Source: Rhodospirillales bacterium | Lineage (GTDB): Bacteria > Pseudomonadota > Alphaproteobacteria > Rhodospirillales > Magnetospirillaceae | Reading direction: 5' to 3' | DNA: 5,648 bases | NCBI GenBank assembly: GCA_030040955.1 | Contig: JASHSH010000424.1 | Coordinates: 1 to 5,648, forward strand | In this document: positions 5,333 through 5,648 of the stretch, piece after piece | Numbering within the stretch: the first letter of the stretch is position 1 | Layout: the number at the start of each line of letters is the position of its first letter | Notes under the pieces: generated by a model | What the model saw: the letters and a program-made list of their open reading frames with translations, nothing else | Databases searched by the model: none | What the model was told of the DNA's origin: nothing | Program-made: the position numbers and the translations under genes

Positions 5333-5648
5333 TCGCGCCGACCACAGTGCGTGGTCGGAGCGTGGGCGGAACCGGGCTTGCCCGCACGCTGCTGAACCTG
5401 CTGCGTCCGCACGGGATGCGCTGGTCGATGGTCTTGCTGCTCGTGCTGGTGCAGGCCGCCTCCCACTTGGCCACGCCGATCTACTACAAGCTCATATTCG
5501 ATCGGGTCATCTGGGGCGGGGATGCCGGATCGCTGGCGAGCTTGATCGCCGGCATGGCCATCGTCTTCGCGGTCATGGTGGCGACCGAGCTGACTCAGGC
5601 CGCCTTGTGCGCGGATCTTGGGATGCGCGCCGTCGCGCGGCTGCGCAT
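5329..5648 (+). CDS. ABC exporter, N-terminal part of membrane domain (3'-partial)
   Basis: The frame starts at the ATG at 5329, which overlaps the megasynthase stop as ATGA, and stays open to the window end (106 full codons). After a basic cytoplasmic N-terminus (residues 1-25) comes a hydrophobic helix at about 30-55 (MVLLLVLVQAASHLATPIYY), then KLIFDRVI, a charged loop, a second hydrophobic helix at about 66-90 (SLIAGMAIVFAVMVA), and the start of the coupling region ending in MRAVARLR. This is the classic start of a type I ABC exporter transmembrane domain (P...k.iiD.v...R....LR). No peptidase domain precedes it; the ATP-binding domain would lie beyond the window. It probably exports the megasynthase product. 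No strong Shine-Dalgarno sequence is visible (only GGGCGG about 12 bases upstream), so translational coupling through the overlap is likely. An in-frame GTG at 5347 is a weaker alternative start. Confidence 0.88.
   Translation, partial: MIAPTTVRGRSVGGTGLARTLLNLLRPHGMRWSMVLLLVLVQAASHLATPIYYKLIFDRVIWGGDAGSLASLIAGMAIVFAVMVATELTQAALCADLGMRAVARLR
5338..5358 (+). promoter_or_regulatory. Perfect 8-bp hairpin just inside the ABC exporter gene
   Basis: CCGACCAC at 5338-5345 and GTGGTCGG at 5351-5358 are exact reverse complements with a 5-base loop. The stem begins nine bases after the start of the exporter ATG and five bases after the megasynthase stop. No T-run follows, so it is not a standard intrinsic terminator. 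In mRNA it could slow or tune initiation of the exporter gene, or mark an RNA-processing site. About one such 8-bp stem may be expected by chance in a G+C-rich window of this size, so only its position makes it notable. Confidence 0.4.

Noticed and set aside
5338..5358. Intrinsic terminator between the two genes
   Set aside because: A perfect stem is present but no T-run follows. It sits inside the downstream coding sequence, and the genes overlap.

Overview
The window holds one very large reading frame, open at the left edge, and the first third or so of the membrane domain of a second gene that runs off the right edge. Both are on the + strand. The DNA is G+C-rich (roughly two thirds by eye), strongly GC-biased at third codon positions, and without introns. 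This points to a high-GC bacterium such as a proteobacterium, myxobacterium or actinomycete. The sequence does not settle the phylum; I lean weakly to a proteobacterium because FeeM-type acyltransferases are common there. The setting is a polyketide-type secondary-metabolite cluster. No RNA gene, insertion sequence, CRISPR array or gene-free stretch was seen.

Layout (residues are counted from the first complete codon at base 2). Bases 2-5332 encode at least 1776 residues of a multidomain megasynthase. In order it carries: the C-terminal part of a polyketide synthase (PKS) enoylreductase (ER, 1-218), a ketoreductase (KR, 246-480), an acyl carrier protein (ACP, 514-588, phosphopantetheine Ser548), a Pro/Ala-rich linker, a first crotonase domain (ECH-A, 628-855), a second crotonase domain (ECH-B, 864-1125), a full-length HMG-CoA-synthase-like domain (HCS, 1149-1549, Glu1228/Cys1262/His1388), and a C-terminal GNAT-fold domain of the FeeM / LuxI-like N-acyltransferase type (1559-1742). 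The stop codon overlaps the ATG of the next gene (ATGA at 5329-5332). That gene starts like the transmembrane domain of an ABC exporter. A perfect 8-bp hairpin lies just inside it.

Inferred joint working: the ER-KR-ACP block is the reducing end of a type I PKS module, with KS, acyltransferase and dehydratase expected upstream of the window. HCS plus two crotonases are the parts of a beta-branching (isoprenoid-like beta-alkylation) cassette, which in the described pathways I know is mostly a set of discrete proteins acting in trans. Here they sit in cis, downstream of the ACP, on the same chain. No thioesterase is seen. The polypeptide ends in a domain of a family that moves acyl chains from an acyl-carrier protein to an amino group. 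The simplest reading is a PKS that can add a beta-branch and then release its chain as an N-acyl amino acid or amide, exported by the adjacent ABC transporter. The combination ER-KR-ACP-ECH-ECH-HCS-GNAT in one protein is unlike any architecture I can recall and is the main point of interest.
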